Source: Puccinellia tenuiflora
Lineage: Eukaryota > Streptophyta > Magnoliopsida > Poales > Poaceae
DNA length: 64,000 nucleotides
Direction of reading: 5' to 3'
Assembly: GCA_012064385.1 (NCBI GenBank)
Contig: QRDG01000135.1
Span: 536,941 to 600,940, forward strand
The translations under genes were made by a program, and so were the position numbers. The notes beneath the pieces are model-generated. The model had not been told where the DNA came from, made no database searches, and saw nothing but the letters and a program-made list of their open reading frames with translations. Shown one piece after another: positions 35,233-44,713 of the stretch. Each line of letters starts with the position of its first letter. Position 1 is the stretch's first letter.

Positions 35233-36663
35233 GATCTTGTTTCTCCCCCTTCTGGTGTTTGTCCTATCACGTGTAAGTGGGTCTATAAAATTAAAACACG
35301 CTCTAATGGATCTCTCGAGCGCTATAAAGCGCGTCTTGTGGCTCGTGGCTTTCAGCAGGAGCACGGCCGTGACTATGACGAGACTTTTGCCCCTGTGGCT
35401 CATATGACCACTGTTCGTACTCTTCTTGCTGTTGCTTCTGTTCGCCGCTGGTCTGTGTCCCAGCTTGATGTTCAGAATGCTTTTCTTAATGGCGAGTTGA
35501 GTGAGGAGGTTTATATGCAGCCTCCTCCTGGGTATTCTGTTCCTGATGGGATGGTTTGTCGTCTTCGACGATCTCTATATGGCCTTAAACAGGCCCCTCG
35601 TGCCTGGTTTGAGCGCTTCTCCTCAGTGGTTATTGCCGCAGGCTTCTCTCCCAGTGCTCATGATCCTGCACTGTTTGTCTACACCTCTCCTCGGTGTCGG
35701 ACCTTGCTGCTTCTCTATGTTGATGACATGATCATCACCGGTGATGACCCTGAGCACATTGCCTTTGTTAAGGCTCGTCTACGTGAGCAGTTTCTCATGT
35801 CTGATCTTGGTCCTCTTCGCTACTTTCTTGGGATTGAGGTTTCTTCTACAGCCGATGGCTTCTTTATCTCCCAGGAAAAGTATATTCAGGATCTTCTTTC
35901 TCGGGCTGATCTTAGTGATGACCGTACTGTTGAGACTCCTATGGAGCTTAATGTTAAGCTTCGTCCTACTGATGGTGATCCTCTTTCTGATCCCACACGT
36001 TATCGTCATCTTGTTGGGAGTCTTGTTTACCTTGCTGTCACTCGCCCGGATATCTCTTATTCTGTTCATATTCTGAGTCAGTTTGTCTCAGCTCCTACCA
36101 CCGTTCACTACAGTCATCTCCTCCGTGTTCTTCGTTATCTCCGTGGCACTATTACTCGTCGTCTTTTCTTTCCTAGTTCCAGCTCTCTCCAGCTCCAGTG
36201 TTACTCGGATGCTACGTGGGCGAGTGATCCTACGGATCGTCGTTCACTTTCTGCTTACTGTGTGTTTCTTGGTGGTTCGCTTGTTGCTTGGAAGACGAAG
36301 AAACAGGTAGCGGTTTCCCGTTCGAGTGTTGAGGCTGAGCTGCGGGCTATGGCTTCGTTGATTGCTGAGGTGACCTGGTTACGGTGGTTGCTTGCAGATT
36401 TTGGGGTCTCTGTTACGACACCCACTCCTCTTTTGTGTGACAGTACAGGTGCTATCAGTATCGCACGTGATCCGGTCAAGCATGAGCTGACCAAGCATAT
36501 TGGTGTTGATGCTTTTTATACACGTGCTCAGGTACAGGATCAGGTTGTTGCGCTTCATTATGTGCCTTCAGATTTGCAGTTGGCGGATTTCTTTACAAAG
36601 GCACAAACCCGAGCGCAGCATGACTTCTTACTCTCCAAACTCAGTGTTGTGGATCCACCATGA
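35233..36663 (+). pseudogene. pol: Copia pol part 2: reverse transcriptase and RNase H
   Basis: Same frame as part 1, downstream of the TAG. RT motifs are intact: KARLVARGFQQ, QLDVQNAFLNG (first catalytic Asp), RSLYGLKQAPRAWF, and LLLYVDDMIITG (YVDD at about residue 128 counted from 35338). RNase H follows (CYSDATWASD, SRSSVEAELRAM, LLCDSTGAISIA). The frame ends at TGA 36661-36663 just before the polypurine tract. No further disruption is visible, so the catalytic domains look recently functional. Confidence 0.92.
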
Positions 36664-36676
36664 GTTTGAGGGGGGG

Positions 36677-36806
36677 TGTTAGAGTATATATGTATATTGT
36701 AGTTTCCCCACCTGTTAGGGGGCTTTCTGTATATTTGCCTGTACCTGTACTATATACATTGTGGCCTTTGGCCCCTGGGAATACAACTTGTGCTATTTCC
36801 CTAACA
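36677..36806 (+). repeat. Copia 3' LTR
   Basis: Identical by eye to the 5' LTR at 31574-31703. It is preceded by GAGTTTGAGGGGGGG (polypurine tract) and followed by the target duplicate GCTAG. Confidence 0.96.
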
Positions 36807-37069
36807 GCTAGCAGGCTGATAGGTGGATCCGGCTGCCCGACCCGGCCCCGCCGGGTCCGGCTGGGACCCGTAGACCGGGTCGTCGTCTGCAGTGTTCTTC
36901 CTTCATGACGTAGTACACAGTGCCCGGCCGGCCGACCGGCTGCACTGTGCATGACGGAGGCGCGGAGTCTTCGGTATGGCCCTCTTCTTTATGTCTTGTC
37001 GGCGTGGTCGGCGTCATGCAGCAACTGTACCGGGTGTCGTCGTTGTCGGGTCTTCCGGAGCTGGCTGGC

Positions 37070-37290
37070 AGGCGGCCAGCCGGACAGATTGTCCAGCCTG
37101 ACAAGTGGCCAGCCGGACAGGTTGTCCAGCCGGACAGGGCTTCAGGGCAGCCAGCCGGCCAGGTCTTTACGTCTTCGGGCAGCCGGACAGGTTGGCCAGC
37201 CGGACAGGATGTCCAGCCGGCGAAGTCTCCAGCCGGCCAAATCTTCAGCCGGATTTGGCCAGCCAGCAGGAGGGCCAGCCAGCCAGCCAT
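37070..37290 (+). repeat. Minisatellite in LTR: GCCAGCCGGACAG-type units
   Basis: Imperfect tandem units of about 20-22 bp built from GGCCAGCCGGACAGG and TTGTCCAGCCGGACAG lie about 70-290 bp from the LTR 3' end. The related LTR at 53747-54392 has a different tandem repeat at the same relative place. Confidence 0.85.
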
Positions 37291-37358
37291 GCAGCTTGAT
37301 TTCTTCTTATCTTGTCGAGTCGTGAACTTTTGTATATCGCGGGATCATTCCCCCGACA

Positions 37359-37498
37359 ACCAGACTCTTCTTTCAGGCCCGCGAGGTTCTGTCGTGGAGC
37401 CATGTCAAGAGATAAAATTTCGAGGATTCACGACCTTGTCAGCATATTTGGAAGAGCGCATGTGGATATAATTCTGCATCTCCGGATGGTTATTGGTT
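37359..37498. repeat. R6: R-unit copy, continuation
   Basis: Contains TTCAGGCCCGCGAGGTTCTGTCGTGG, cf. 1416-1434. It ends in CGGATGGTTATTGGTT (37483-37498), which is duplicated at 38380-38395 by a retroposition event. Confidence 0.65.
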
Positions 37499-38379
37499 TT
37501 TTTGAACAAAGATTGGCCCCGAAGGACCAAGAGACACTACATTAAACGGTGGTGGAGTTACATATTACAAGGAGGGCGTGAAAGAAAATAGGAAATACAA
37601 ACAAGCCCTCAGAAAGTGCAACAAGGACCCTAGAACAGAAAATTTAAAAGCAATCAAGTCCTAGTCCATGTTCATCACCACCAAGCTTGGATCGAAGCCT
37701 CGAAGCACGGCCATCCGCGTCGTCGCCGGCGACAAGGCCACTTGGGACGGAGCAGACGGGGCACGCCGCGCTGAAGCTGCAGGAGGGCCTCCCATATGGC
37801 ACGTCAGCCGGGAGGTTTGAGTAGAGATGACTGCCAGTAGACCGGCGACAGAGCTCAGAGCAGCCGCTCTTCGGCTATAGGAGTCTACGGCATAGCGGCC
37901 TGAGGCCGGCGGGACGCCGTCGAGGATGCGCTCCAGGAAGAAGCAGTGTCGTTCTCCTCTTCAACCCCTCTTCTTCCTCCACCATGGAGCTCTAAGAAGG
38001 AGGGACAAAGAGAAGCCAAATCCCCCTGATTTGGAGGAAGAACGAGCTTTATTTCCAGAGCTATGGCCGCAGATCCTCCATCCCCATTGAGCTCTGACCA
38101 CGGGAGCATCATTAGAAGGAGGAGAATGAGACCAACGCCCCAAGTGCTGCTCGGAAGCACCCAGGACGAGCTCAGACTCGGCATCACGCCAAACTCCACA
38201 AGGGAAAACCTAATACAAAACCTACTACTATTCTGTATGACCCGCGCTGTGCAACCTTCTCGCCGCCGGCCGGCCCCGCCGCCGGAGAAGAGAAAGGAGT
38301 GAGCCGGGAACGCTACATCGACTCTCAACGGGACGGTGCTGAGGAACTGAGGAGAGGAAGGGGAAAGACAGTGGCCCTT
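37499..38379 (-). mobile_element. Retroposed sequence with 16-bp TSD (truncated LINE or processed pseudogene)
   Basis: CGGATGGTTATTGGTT is duplicated exactly at 37483-37498 and 38380-38395. A short T-run on the left side is an A-tail on the minus strand. Both are hallmarks of target-primed reverse transcription. The 881-bp minus-strand sequence includes a 147-codon frame (37885-38328) rich in Gly, Arg and Ser with no known domain. It ends GGGGCCAATCTTTGTTCAA before the A-tail. No reverse transcriptase motif is present. Confidence 0.75.
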
Positions 38380-38395
38380 CGGATGGTTATTGGTT

Positions 38396-38761
38396 AATCG
38401 GTCGAAACCAGCAGGCTTGTCTTTCCTGTTTTCTCCAGCTGCCTATTTCAAACGGACGAATGGCAAGTTTTAGTCACTGGGAGGTACTGACAAGGCTCCT
38501 CAGTCAATCTTTTTTTTTGAAATGGGAGCAAAAGATTTGCCCCAATCTATTAATTAAGAAGAAGAGAATTGCCCAGTTAATTAACGGAAAACTGGGCGAA
38601 AATCGTTACAAGACCACATGCATAGTAGTAGCAGCACTGACCGCGTCCGTAGCATCAGCTGTGAAAGTATATTGGTGTTGATCTTGTAAAAAACTGTGTA
38701 CATTCATGTTGGCTAATCTGAGTGTAATACTACAGTAGTGGAGCTGCAGGGATCCTTCTTA
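38396..38761. repeat. R6: R-unit copy, continuation, with a LINE tail
   Basis: Carries TTTTCTCCAGCTGCCTATTTCAAA, the GTCACTGGGAGGTACTGACAAGG block, and GTGTACATTCATGTTGGCTAATC. Inside, 38508-38640 begins with a T-run followed by GAAATGGGAGCAAAAGATTTG. On the minus strand this looks like the 3' end of a LINE with its A-tail, heavily 5'-truncated. R6 is interrupted at TTA (38759-38761) by a Harbinger element. Confidence 0.6.
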
Positions 38762-39000
38762 GAGCATCTCCACCGGGGGTGCCTAAATTGTGTCCGGCAC
38801 CACCGGTTTGGAGGCCCAATTGCGGGGTGCCGGACACATGTCCGGCGGTTTTTTTCCACTCCCCCACCGGTACACCCTAAATGGCCGGACATCAAACACA
38901 ATTTGGAAAATCAAATATTGATTCAAACATATGGAAATTAACTGCATAGTTCGTACGGGTTAAAATCTAATTATTATTACAACAAAATATGAAATGTGCT

Positions 39001-39141
39001 TCAAACAAGGCCACCGTCCTCTCCGCCATGGCGCTTCCATAGGTGCGCCACTAAATCAACTTGCAGTTGTTGGTGCGCAACTCCATCATGAATACGCTGA
39101 TGCACCGCGAGAAATTCAGAGAAGTTTTGCGTCGTGTTAAG
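39001..39141 (-). pseudogene. PIF/Harbinger transposase, C-terminal end beyond the Gypsy insertion
   Basis: When the Gypsy element is mentally removed, the transposase frame that reads PGPPP near 48185 continues here in the same frame for about 46 codons (including NFSEFLAVHQRIHDGVAHQ) to TGA at 39001-39003. This shows that the Gypsy element entered the coding region near its 3' end and that the true C-terminus lies here, not in the LTR. Confidence 0.8.
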
Positions 39142-40545
39142 TGATACGTCGCAAACGTATCTACTTTTCCAAACACTTTGCTATTGTTTTGCCTCTGATT
39201 ATTAATGAATTTGTTTGGAACTAACCCGAACTGACGTTGTTTTCAGCAGAATTGCATTTGGTGTCTTTCTTTTGTGCAGGGTTCAGAAGTTCGCGGAAAA
39301 TTCCAGAAAAATTATAAAAAGGATTTTTGAAGAAGAATAAGCCTCGGAAGCGGAAGACCCCGAAGGGGGGCCACCCCAGGAGCAGGGGCGGGCCCCACCC
39401 GCGGGTGGCCCCTAGGCCGCGGCAGGGGGGCGCCCCTGCCCCTGGGACCTCCTCTGGCGATCCCCCTTCGCTTATAAGCTCCCTCTCGACCTAAAACGAC
39501 GAGCCCCCGAACACTTTTTCCAGAAACCTTACGGAGCTCCGCCGCCATCACGAACCCTAAATTCGGGGTCCAGGATCGCTGTTCCGGCACCCTGCCGGAG
39601 TGGAGATCGCCGCCATCGTCACCGCCAACGCCTCTCCATCAACCATCCATGTCGTCCCCCTCCATGTGTGAGTAGTTCCCTGCTGTAGGCAAGGGGATGG
39701 AAGGGATTGAATAAGATTGCTCATGTAATTCGATGCCAAATTGTTAGGGCACGATGCCTAGTATCCTCTATTTGTGTTAATCATCGTTGGTGCAACTAGT
39801 TATGCTTAATGCTTGTCACTTTGGGCCTGGGTGCCATGTTTTCAGATCTGAACACTTATGTTTGCATGAGTATAATTGTTGTTTGGATCCTATCTAGCTA
39901 CTAGTTGTATGCACTTGTTGTCAATCGGAACCGGAGACCCCGAGTGACAGAAACGGGGAAATCGATGGGAATGGTTGGCAACTCGAGGGTTACATGTATT
40001 CATTGTGTGTTAATGCTTTGATCCGGTGTTCTATTAAAAGGAACACCTTAATTGCCATTTGTTCCTTAATTGGCCCGGCTGAAACCGGATGGCAGGACAA
40101 AAGATGCCGTGCAAGTTCTTATTGTAAGCACGTACGGCTAAATTAGGAATACATGTCGATGACTGTTTGATACTTGGATGCTATTTATATATTTATTTGC
40201 TTGGTGCTTAGTTATGTTCATTTCATGAGCTATCTTATTCATGCAACGCCCGTCTATCTGTCCCTATGCCTACGGTGTTTTAATCCCGCTGTTTACAATC
40301 ATTACTTTTACCGTCATCATTGTTGTCTTTATTTTATTACCGCTGTTACTATTCTACTGCTGCCATCAAATCACTGTTACTACTGATAAATTGCTTCGAG
40401 AGAAATCCTTTTCAGGTGTGGTTGAATTGACAACTCAACTGCTAAGGCTTATAAATATTATTTGGCTCCCCTTGTGTCGAATCAATAAATTAGGGCCAAG
40501 CTACCCGCGAAGACTGTTGCGATCCCCTACACTTGTGGGTCATCA
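39142..40545 (+). repeat. Athila-type Gypsy 5' LTR
   Basis: 1,404 bp. It contains a GCTTATAAGCTCC TATA-like site near 39470 and the CACCCTGCCGGAGTGGAGATCG segment also seen in the 3' LTR. Confidence 0.92.
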
Positions 40546-40637
40546 AGACTATTTTCTGGCGCCGTTGCCGGGGAGCATAGCTCTATTTATAAGTTCACCT
40601 GGGAGTTTTTCTGTCTGCTGTAATTTACTCTTCATCA

Positions 40638-42882
40638 TGAAGGGTAAGCGAGATCCTAAGTTTCAATACTACCTTCCACCACAAGGAAAGGTACTGCTCT
40701 GAACTCTAAAGCTACTCTTGATTCACCTACTGTTTTAAGTCAACTTCTTACACCACCTGTGAACGCTCGTCCTACTGTTGATGCTTTGCTTTCTGAGTCT
40801 GCTACTGCTTCTGATGAATTTGATGATACTTCTGCTGTGCTTGATGATGCTGGTTCTTTAGGCCCCTTTTTAGAATCTCTTGTCACTAGGTCTAAAGAAA
40901 TTACAATGCTCAATGAAAATCTTACTACACCTGTTAGCTCTCCTAATCTATATAATTATGAGAGTAGGTATCCTGATGATTCCTACATTGATGTTAATGA
41001 TGAGTTTATTAGACAATATATGGATTGTTCTGCTTCTAAAGATCCTGATGCTTTGAGGAAATTGCTTGAAAAGCATGCTGTTAAGAATTATTTTACACCT
41101 GATCCTGAGTTTGCTACCTCTCCCATATGCATTAAAGATGATGATTTTAATTTCTCTGTTGATCTTTCACTCATATCTAATGTTGAATCTGATCCTTTTT
41201 GTGGAACTAAGGATGACAATGCTGTAGAACACATGAATAAATTAGCTTCGCTTAGCCTTCTATTTTCTGATGATAAAAAGATACAGCGTTACTATTTAGT
41301 AAAGCTGTTTCCTTTCTCATTAAAAGATGATGCCAAAGTGTGGTATAATGCTTTACCTTATGGATCCATAAAAAGTCCTCATGAATTGCTTGATGTTTTC
41401 TTTGCAAAATATTTTCCCGCTCACATGCAGCATGAGGCTTTGCAGAGAATTTTCAATTTCAGACAATTGGAGGATGAGCATCTCCCTAAAGCTTGGGGGA
41501 GATTCGGATCATTACTCAGGGCTCGGCCAGGGCATGATATTCCGAAGAATGAACTCCTTGATATATTTTATAATGGACTAACTGTTGAATCTAGGACATA
41601 CCTAGATAGCTGTGCTGGTTGTGTTTTCAGGAAAAGGACTGTAGATGAAGCTGAAGAACTAATGGCTAAGATTGCTAAAAATCATGATGAATGGAGCATT
41701 CCTGAACCTCCTCCATTACCAACTCCGAAGAAAAGGGGAGTGCTCTTCCTAAACCCAGAAGATATGCAAGAAGCCAAAAGATCTATTAAGGAAAAAGGTA
41801 TTAGAGCTGAAGATGTGAAGAATTTACCTCCAATTGAAACTTTATGTGAGCCTACCACTCACCCACCTATGGTAGAGGTACACTCTCTTCATAATTTTAC
41901 TGTTAATGATATTCCTTATAGTAAGCCTCCTAGTCAGTGTTTGGATGAATTTGATAACTTTATTGTTAAACAAACTCATTTTAATATGCAAATTCAAGAA
42001 CAATTAAATGATAACACCCTGGTTATTAAAAATTTGCATTCTGTCTTGGAGAGAACTGCTAATGATGTCAAAGGTCTTGTTAAGCATTTTCATATGGTCC
42101 AAACTCAACTTGAACAAATTACTAAAGTGCAAAAAGACTTGCTTGCTGGAATTCCTACACAAAGTAATAAACAAACTTGTGGTGTTTTAACTAGAGGAGG
42201 TATCTCTACTCAAGATCCTCTTTATCCTGAGGGACATCCTAAAATAATTGAACAAGAATCTCAACTGGTTGAAAATAATATTACTAGTTCCCCTAAAAAG
42301 AAAAAGAAAAAGAAGAAACATAAAGAATTAGGAGAAGCTAGTAATATGGAACTTGATAAAGAACCTACAAGTAATAATCCTAATGCTGTCTCTATTTCGG
42401 ATGCTGAAACTGAAAGTGGTAATGAACATGATAATGATACTAATGAACCTGAAGAACAGGAGGAGGAGACTGCACCTCCTGTTGCTAAAAAACATGGTAA
42501 AGAGAGAGAGCCATGGGTGCAAAAACCCATGCCTTTTCCATCTAAATCTCAGAAGGCTAAGGAAGAAGAACACTATAATAAATTCTGTGAATGGATGAAG
42601 CCCCTCTTTTTGCAAATTCCTTTGACAGATGCTATTAAGTTGCCTCCCTATTCAAAATATATGAAAGACATTGTTACTAATAAAAGAAAAATCCCTAATG
42701 AAGAAATCTCCACTATGCTTGCTAATTACTCTTTCCATGGCAAGATTCCTAAAAAGCTTGGTGATCCAGGTATACCTACTATTCCTTGCTCCATTAAAAA
42801 AATTATGTTAGAACTGCTTTATGTGATCTTGGTGCAGGAGTTAGTGTTATGCCATTTTCTCTTTATAAGAGACTTTTATTAG
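40638..42882 (+). pseudogene. gag: Gypsy gag polyprotein, frameshifted
   Basis: ATG 40638 (MKGKRDPKFQYYLPPQGK) is the likely start. The frame shifts by one base near 40687 and then stays open from 40690 to 42882. A retrotransposon gag domain lies about residues 150-300 counted from 40759 (AKVWYNALPYGSI, FFAKYFPAHMQHEAL, ELLDIFYNGL). Then come a linker, a Lys-rich tract (KKKKKKKKHKE) and an acidic region. A second frame change at the A7 run (42796-42802) separates gag from the protease, so the end at 42882 is out of the true frame. Gag would build the virus-like particle. Confidence 0.88.
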
Positions 42883-43295
42883 ATAAGCTTATTCCTACTA
42901 ATATTTCCCTACAAATGGCTGATAAGTCCACTGCTGTGCCCATTGGTATCTGTGAGGATGTTCCTATTAAAGTTGCTAATTGTTTAATCCTAACTGACTT
43001 CGTGGTATTGGAAATGCCTGAAGATGATAATATGTCTATTATTCTTGGGAGACCTTTTCTTAATACTGCAGGGGCTGTTATTGATTGCAATAAAGGAAAA
43101 GTTACTTTTAACGTTGATGATAAAGAACACACGGTGTACTTTCCAAAGAAGATCAATACCAAAATTGGTTTGAACTCCATTGAGAATATTGAATCCATCA
43201 AGATTGGAACTATTGATTGTCCTATTCATACACATTCAAGAAAATATGAAACTCTCATGATTGGGACAATTCTTATTCAATATGAGGTAACTTGA
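42804..43295 (+). pseudogene. Gypsy aspartic protease domain
   Basis: In this frame the active-site motif D-L-G-A (42825-42836) is followed by a retropepsin-like fold: SVMPFSLYKRL, ISLQMADKSTAVPIGI, VLEMPEDDNMSIILGRPFL (the conserved ILGRPFL), and TFNVDDKEH. It ends at TGA 43293-43295. Normally this is fused to gag and followed by reverse transcriptase; neither RT nor integrase follows here. Confidence 0.85.
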
Positions 43296-43499
43296 TTGTC
43301 TGTTGAATATTGAATAATTTATGTCAAATAAATTTGGTGTGGTAGCAAGACTTGATCAACCTTGCTAACAAACCAACTTTAGCAACATAAAAGATATCAA
43401 AATTCATTAAATTTTCTTCTATTGCTCATCTTTAATTTTTCTGTAATTTTTATTTCTTGCTTAGTTTGTCCTTTTTAAATACCATTATCCTGTTTTATT

Positions 43500-44050
43500 A
43501 GCTTATTTTGATCTCATTTAAGTTCCTCTGTAAAAGTTTTCGAAAAATTCCAGAAAAATTACATGAATTTTATTATTTTTAAAGAGACACAGGAGTGCTT
43601 GGGGCTGACCTGGGGGACACCCCAGGGGCACAGGCGGGTCCCACCCATGGGTGAGACCTTGGCCGTGGCCAAGGGCTGCCTGTGCCCCCTGGAGGGCCCC
43701 ACCAGGTGAGCTGCCTCCCACACACTCCCTCTCTCTCTCGAAAAATCACTCCCCCATTGCTCAAACCCGAGTTTTTGCTCTTGAGTGCTGGGATTTTCGA
43801 TCTCTTTGTTCAGCCCATTATTCTTGCTGAAATTTGGAGCAAATCCTCTCCGGTATGTGACTCCTTCACTCCTCCAATTAGAATCTTGAATGGTTTTGTA
43901 TAAGTTGAGTATTTTGCTGTTGTTTATGACTTTGAGTATGAACTTGCATGCTTGATTTGTGACTTGTTAGATGGATTTGACGCATGTACTAGTTGATATT
44001 GAGTTGTAGGAATAGTCTAATGCACTTCCTATATTTTATTTTCAAGTTTT
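43500..44050 (+). other. LTR-like segment inside the Gypsy element
   Basis: AAAATTCCAGAAAAATTAC..., a GGGACACCCCAGGGGCACAGG block, a CTCTCTCTCTCG pyrimidine tract and downstream leader-like sequence are arranged as in the central part of the flanking LTRs (compare 39295-39640), but the sequence is clearly different. It looks like a leader or LTR piece of another Athila-type element fused in, separating protease from the next ORF. Confidence 0.5.
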
Positions 44051-44713
44051 ATGAGGTTTGTTGAAAATTTTCAGAAAAGGAAGAACATGCCTAAGTTCAA
44101 TTTAGGTGGGATCTTTAAGAAGAAGGAGCCCTCTTCTCGTCGAGAAACGAGAGGGTCAAGTTCTAATGCACCAATGAGGCCTTCATATAATGAAGATTTG
44201 GAGCCACTTGGTGTTATTGTGCTTGCTCGAGAGACGGATGTGCGTTCATCGGTATACCCATGTTATGAATTTCTACAAGCTGCAGGTATACGCAATGAAT
44301 TTACTAGTCTTGTCACTAATGCATCATTGACAAATATTGTATTAGTGGAGAGGCCCCAATATCTTAAGCTCACTAACATCTTTGTGCAAAGCTTTAATTT
44401 CAATGATGATCCATATCACCCTAGTGTGGAGTTCATGCTATATGAGCGACCTTGTAGAATGCCTTTGTCTGAGTTTTGCAGCGCTTTAGGAGTGAGGAAC
44501 TCGGGGCTCACAGGCAAGATGAACACGCAGCCCCAGTACCTCAAGGAGCTCTATGCCAGAATCTGTCATGATGATTGGAGAGACTCTACGCGTGCAAAAT
44601 TTGGGAGCATTCAGTTTCCAGCTGTGAGGGACGGATATTCATTTCCCGAGGAGGTGCTGGATGAGTACCTCGCATCATTAGTCCCTGAGGAGGACCCGGA
44701 GGAGGAGCCATAG
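44051..44713 (+). CDS. Athila-type ORF of unknown function
   Basis: An uninterrupted 220-codon frame, with an alternative start at 44087 (MPKFNLGGIFKKKEPSS). The N-terminus is basic and Ser/Arg-rich. The middle (FTSLVTNASLTNIVLVERPQ, FVQSFNFNDDPYHPSVEFMLYERPCRMPLSEFCSALGV) resembles the conserved 'retrotransposon ORF1' domain of Athila elements. The end is acidic (EEDPEEEP, stop TAG 44711-44713). It is not an RT or integrase. It is intact although gag is frameshifted. Its role is unknown. Confidence 0.75.
   Translation: MRFVENFQKRKNMPKFNLGGIFKKKEPSSRRETRGSSSNAPMRPSYNEDLEPLGVIVLARETDVRSSVYPCYEFLQAAGIRNEFTSLVTNASLTNIVLVERPQYLKLTNIFVQSFNFNDDPYHPSVEFMLYERPCRMPLSEFCSALGVRNSGLTGKMNTQPQYLKELYARICHDDWRDSTRAKFGSIQFPAVRDGYSFPEEVLDEYLASLVPEEDPEEEP

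Larger units (their letters stand above)
31574..36806 (+). mobile_element. Complete short-LTR Ty1/Copia retrotransposon, coding region broken
   Basis: Two 130-bp LTRs (31574-31703 and 36677-36806) are identical by eye, starting TGTTAGAG and ending CCCTAACA. GCTAG is duplicated at 31569-31573 and 36807-36811. The primer-binding site TGGTATCAGAGC, complementary to initiator tRNA-Met as in many Copia elements, starts at 31704, and a G-rich polypurine tract precedes 36677. The internal order is gag, zinc knuckle, protease, integrase, reverse transcriptase, RNase H, i.e. Copia order. Identical LTRs indicate recent insertion. The polyprotein is nevertheless interrupted by two frame changes in gag and one in-frame TAG in pol. 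Short LTRs and the gag type suggest a Hopscotch-like lineage, which is not verified. Confidence 0.96.
31186..37358 (+). mobile_element. Gypsy-type LTR split by the Copia element
   Basis: Starts TGTCGTGGTTCTTGTCACGG and ends CATTCCCCCGACA. The same ends, inverted, bound the solo LTR at 53747-54392. Removing the Copia insertion and one TSD leaves about 935 bp. It carries the shared TTCGGGGCCCTCGTGAGGAGG block (near 31305) and a minisatellite at 37070-37290. The flanking pentamers (TCTAG and ACCAG) do not match, so the left edge or the insertion history is uncertain. It is probably a solo LTR. Confidence 0.7.

Noticed and set aside
32356..36494. Many Leu-rich or Arg-rich ORFs overlapping the Copia coding region
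   Set aside because: Alternative frames of gag-pol. The T-rich third codon positions of this element generate hydrophobic-looking shadow proteins.
31186..37358. Clean solo LTR with TSD
   Set aside because: The ends match the family, but the flanking pentamers TCTAG and ACCAG do not, so it was kept as a probable LTR only.
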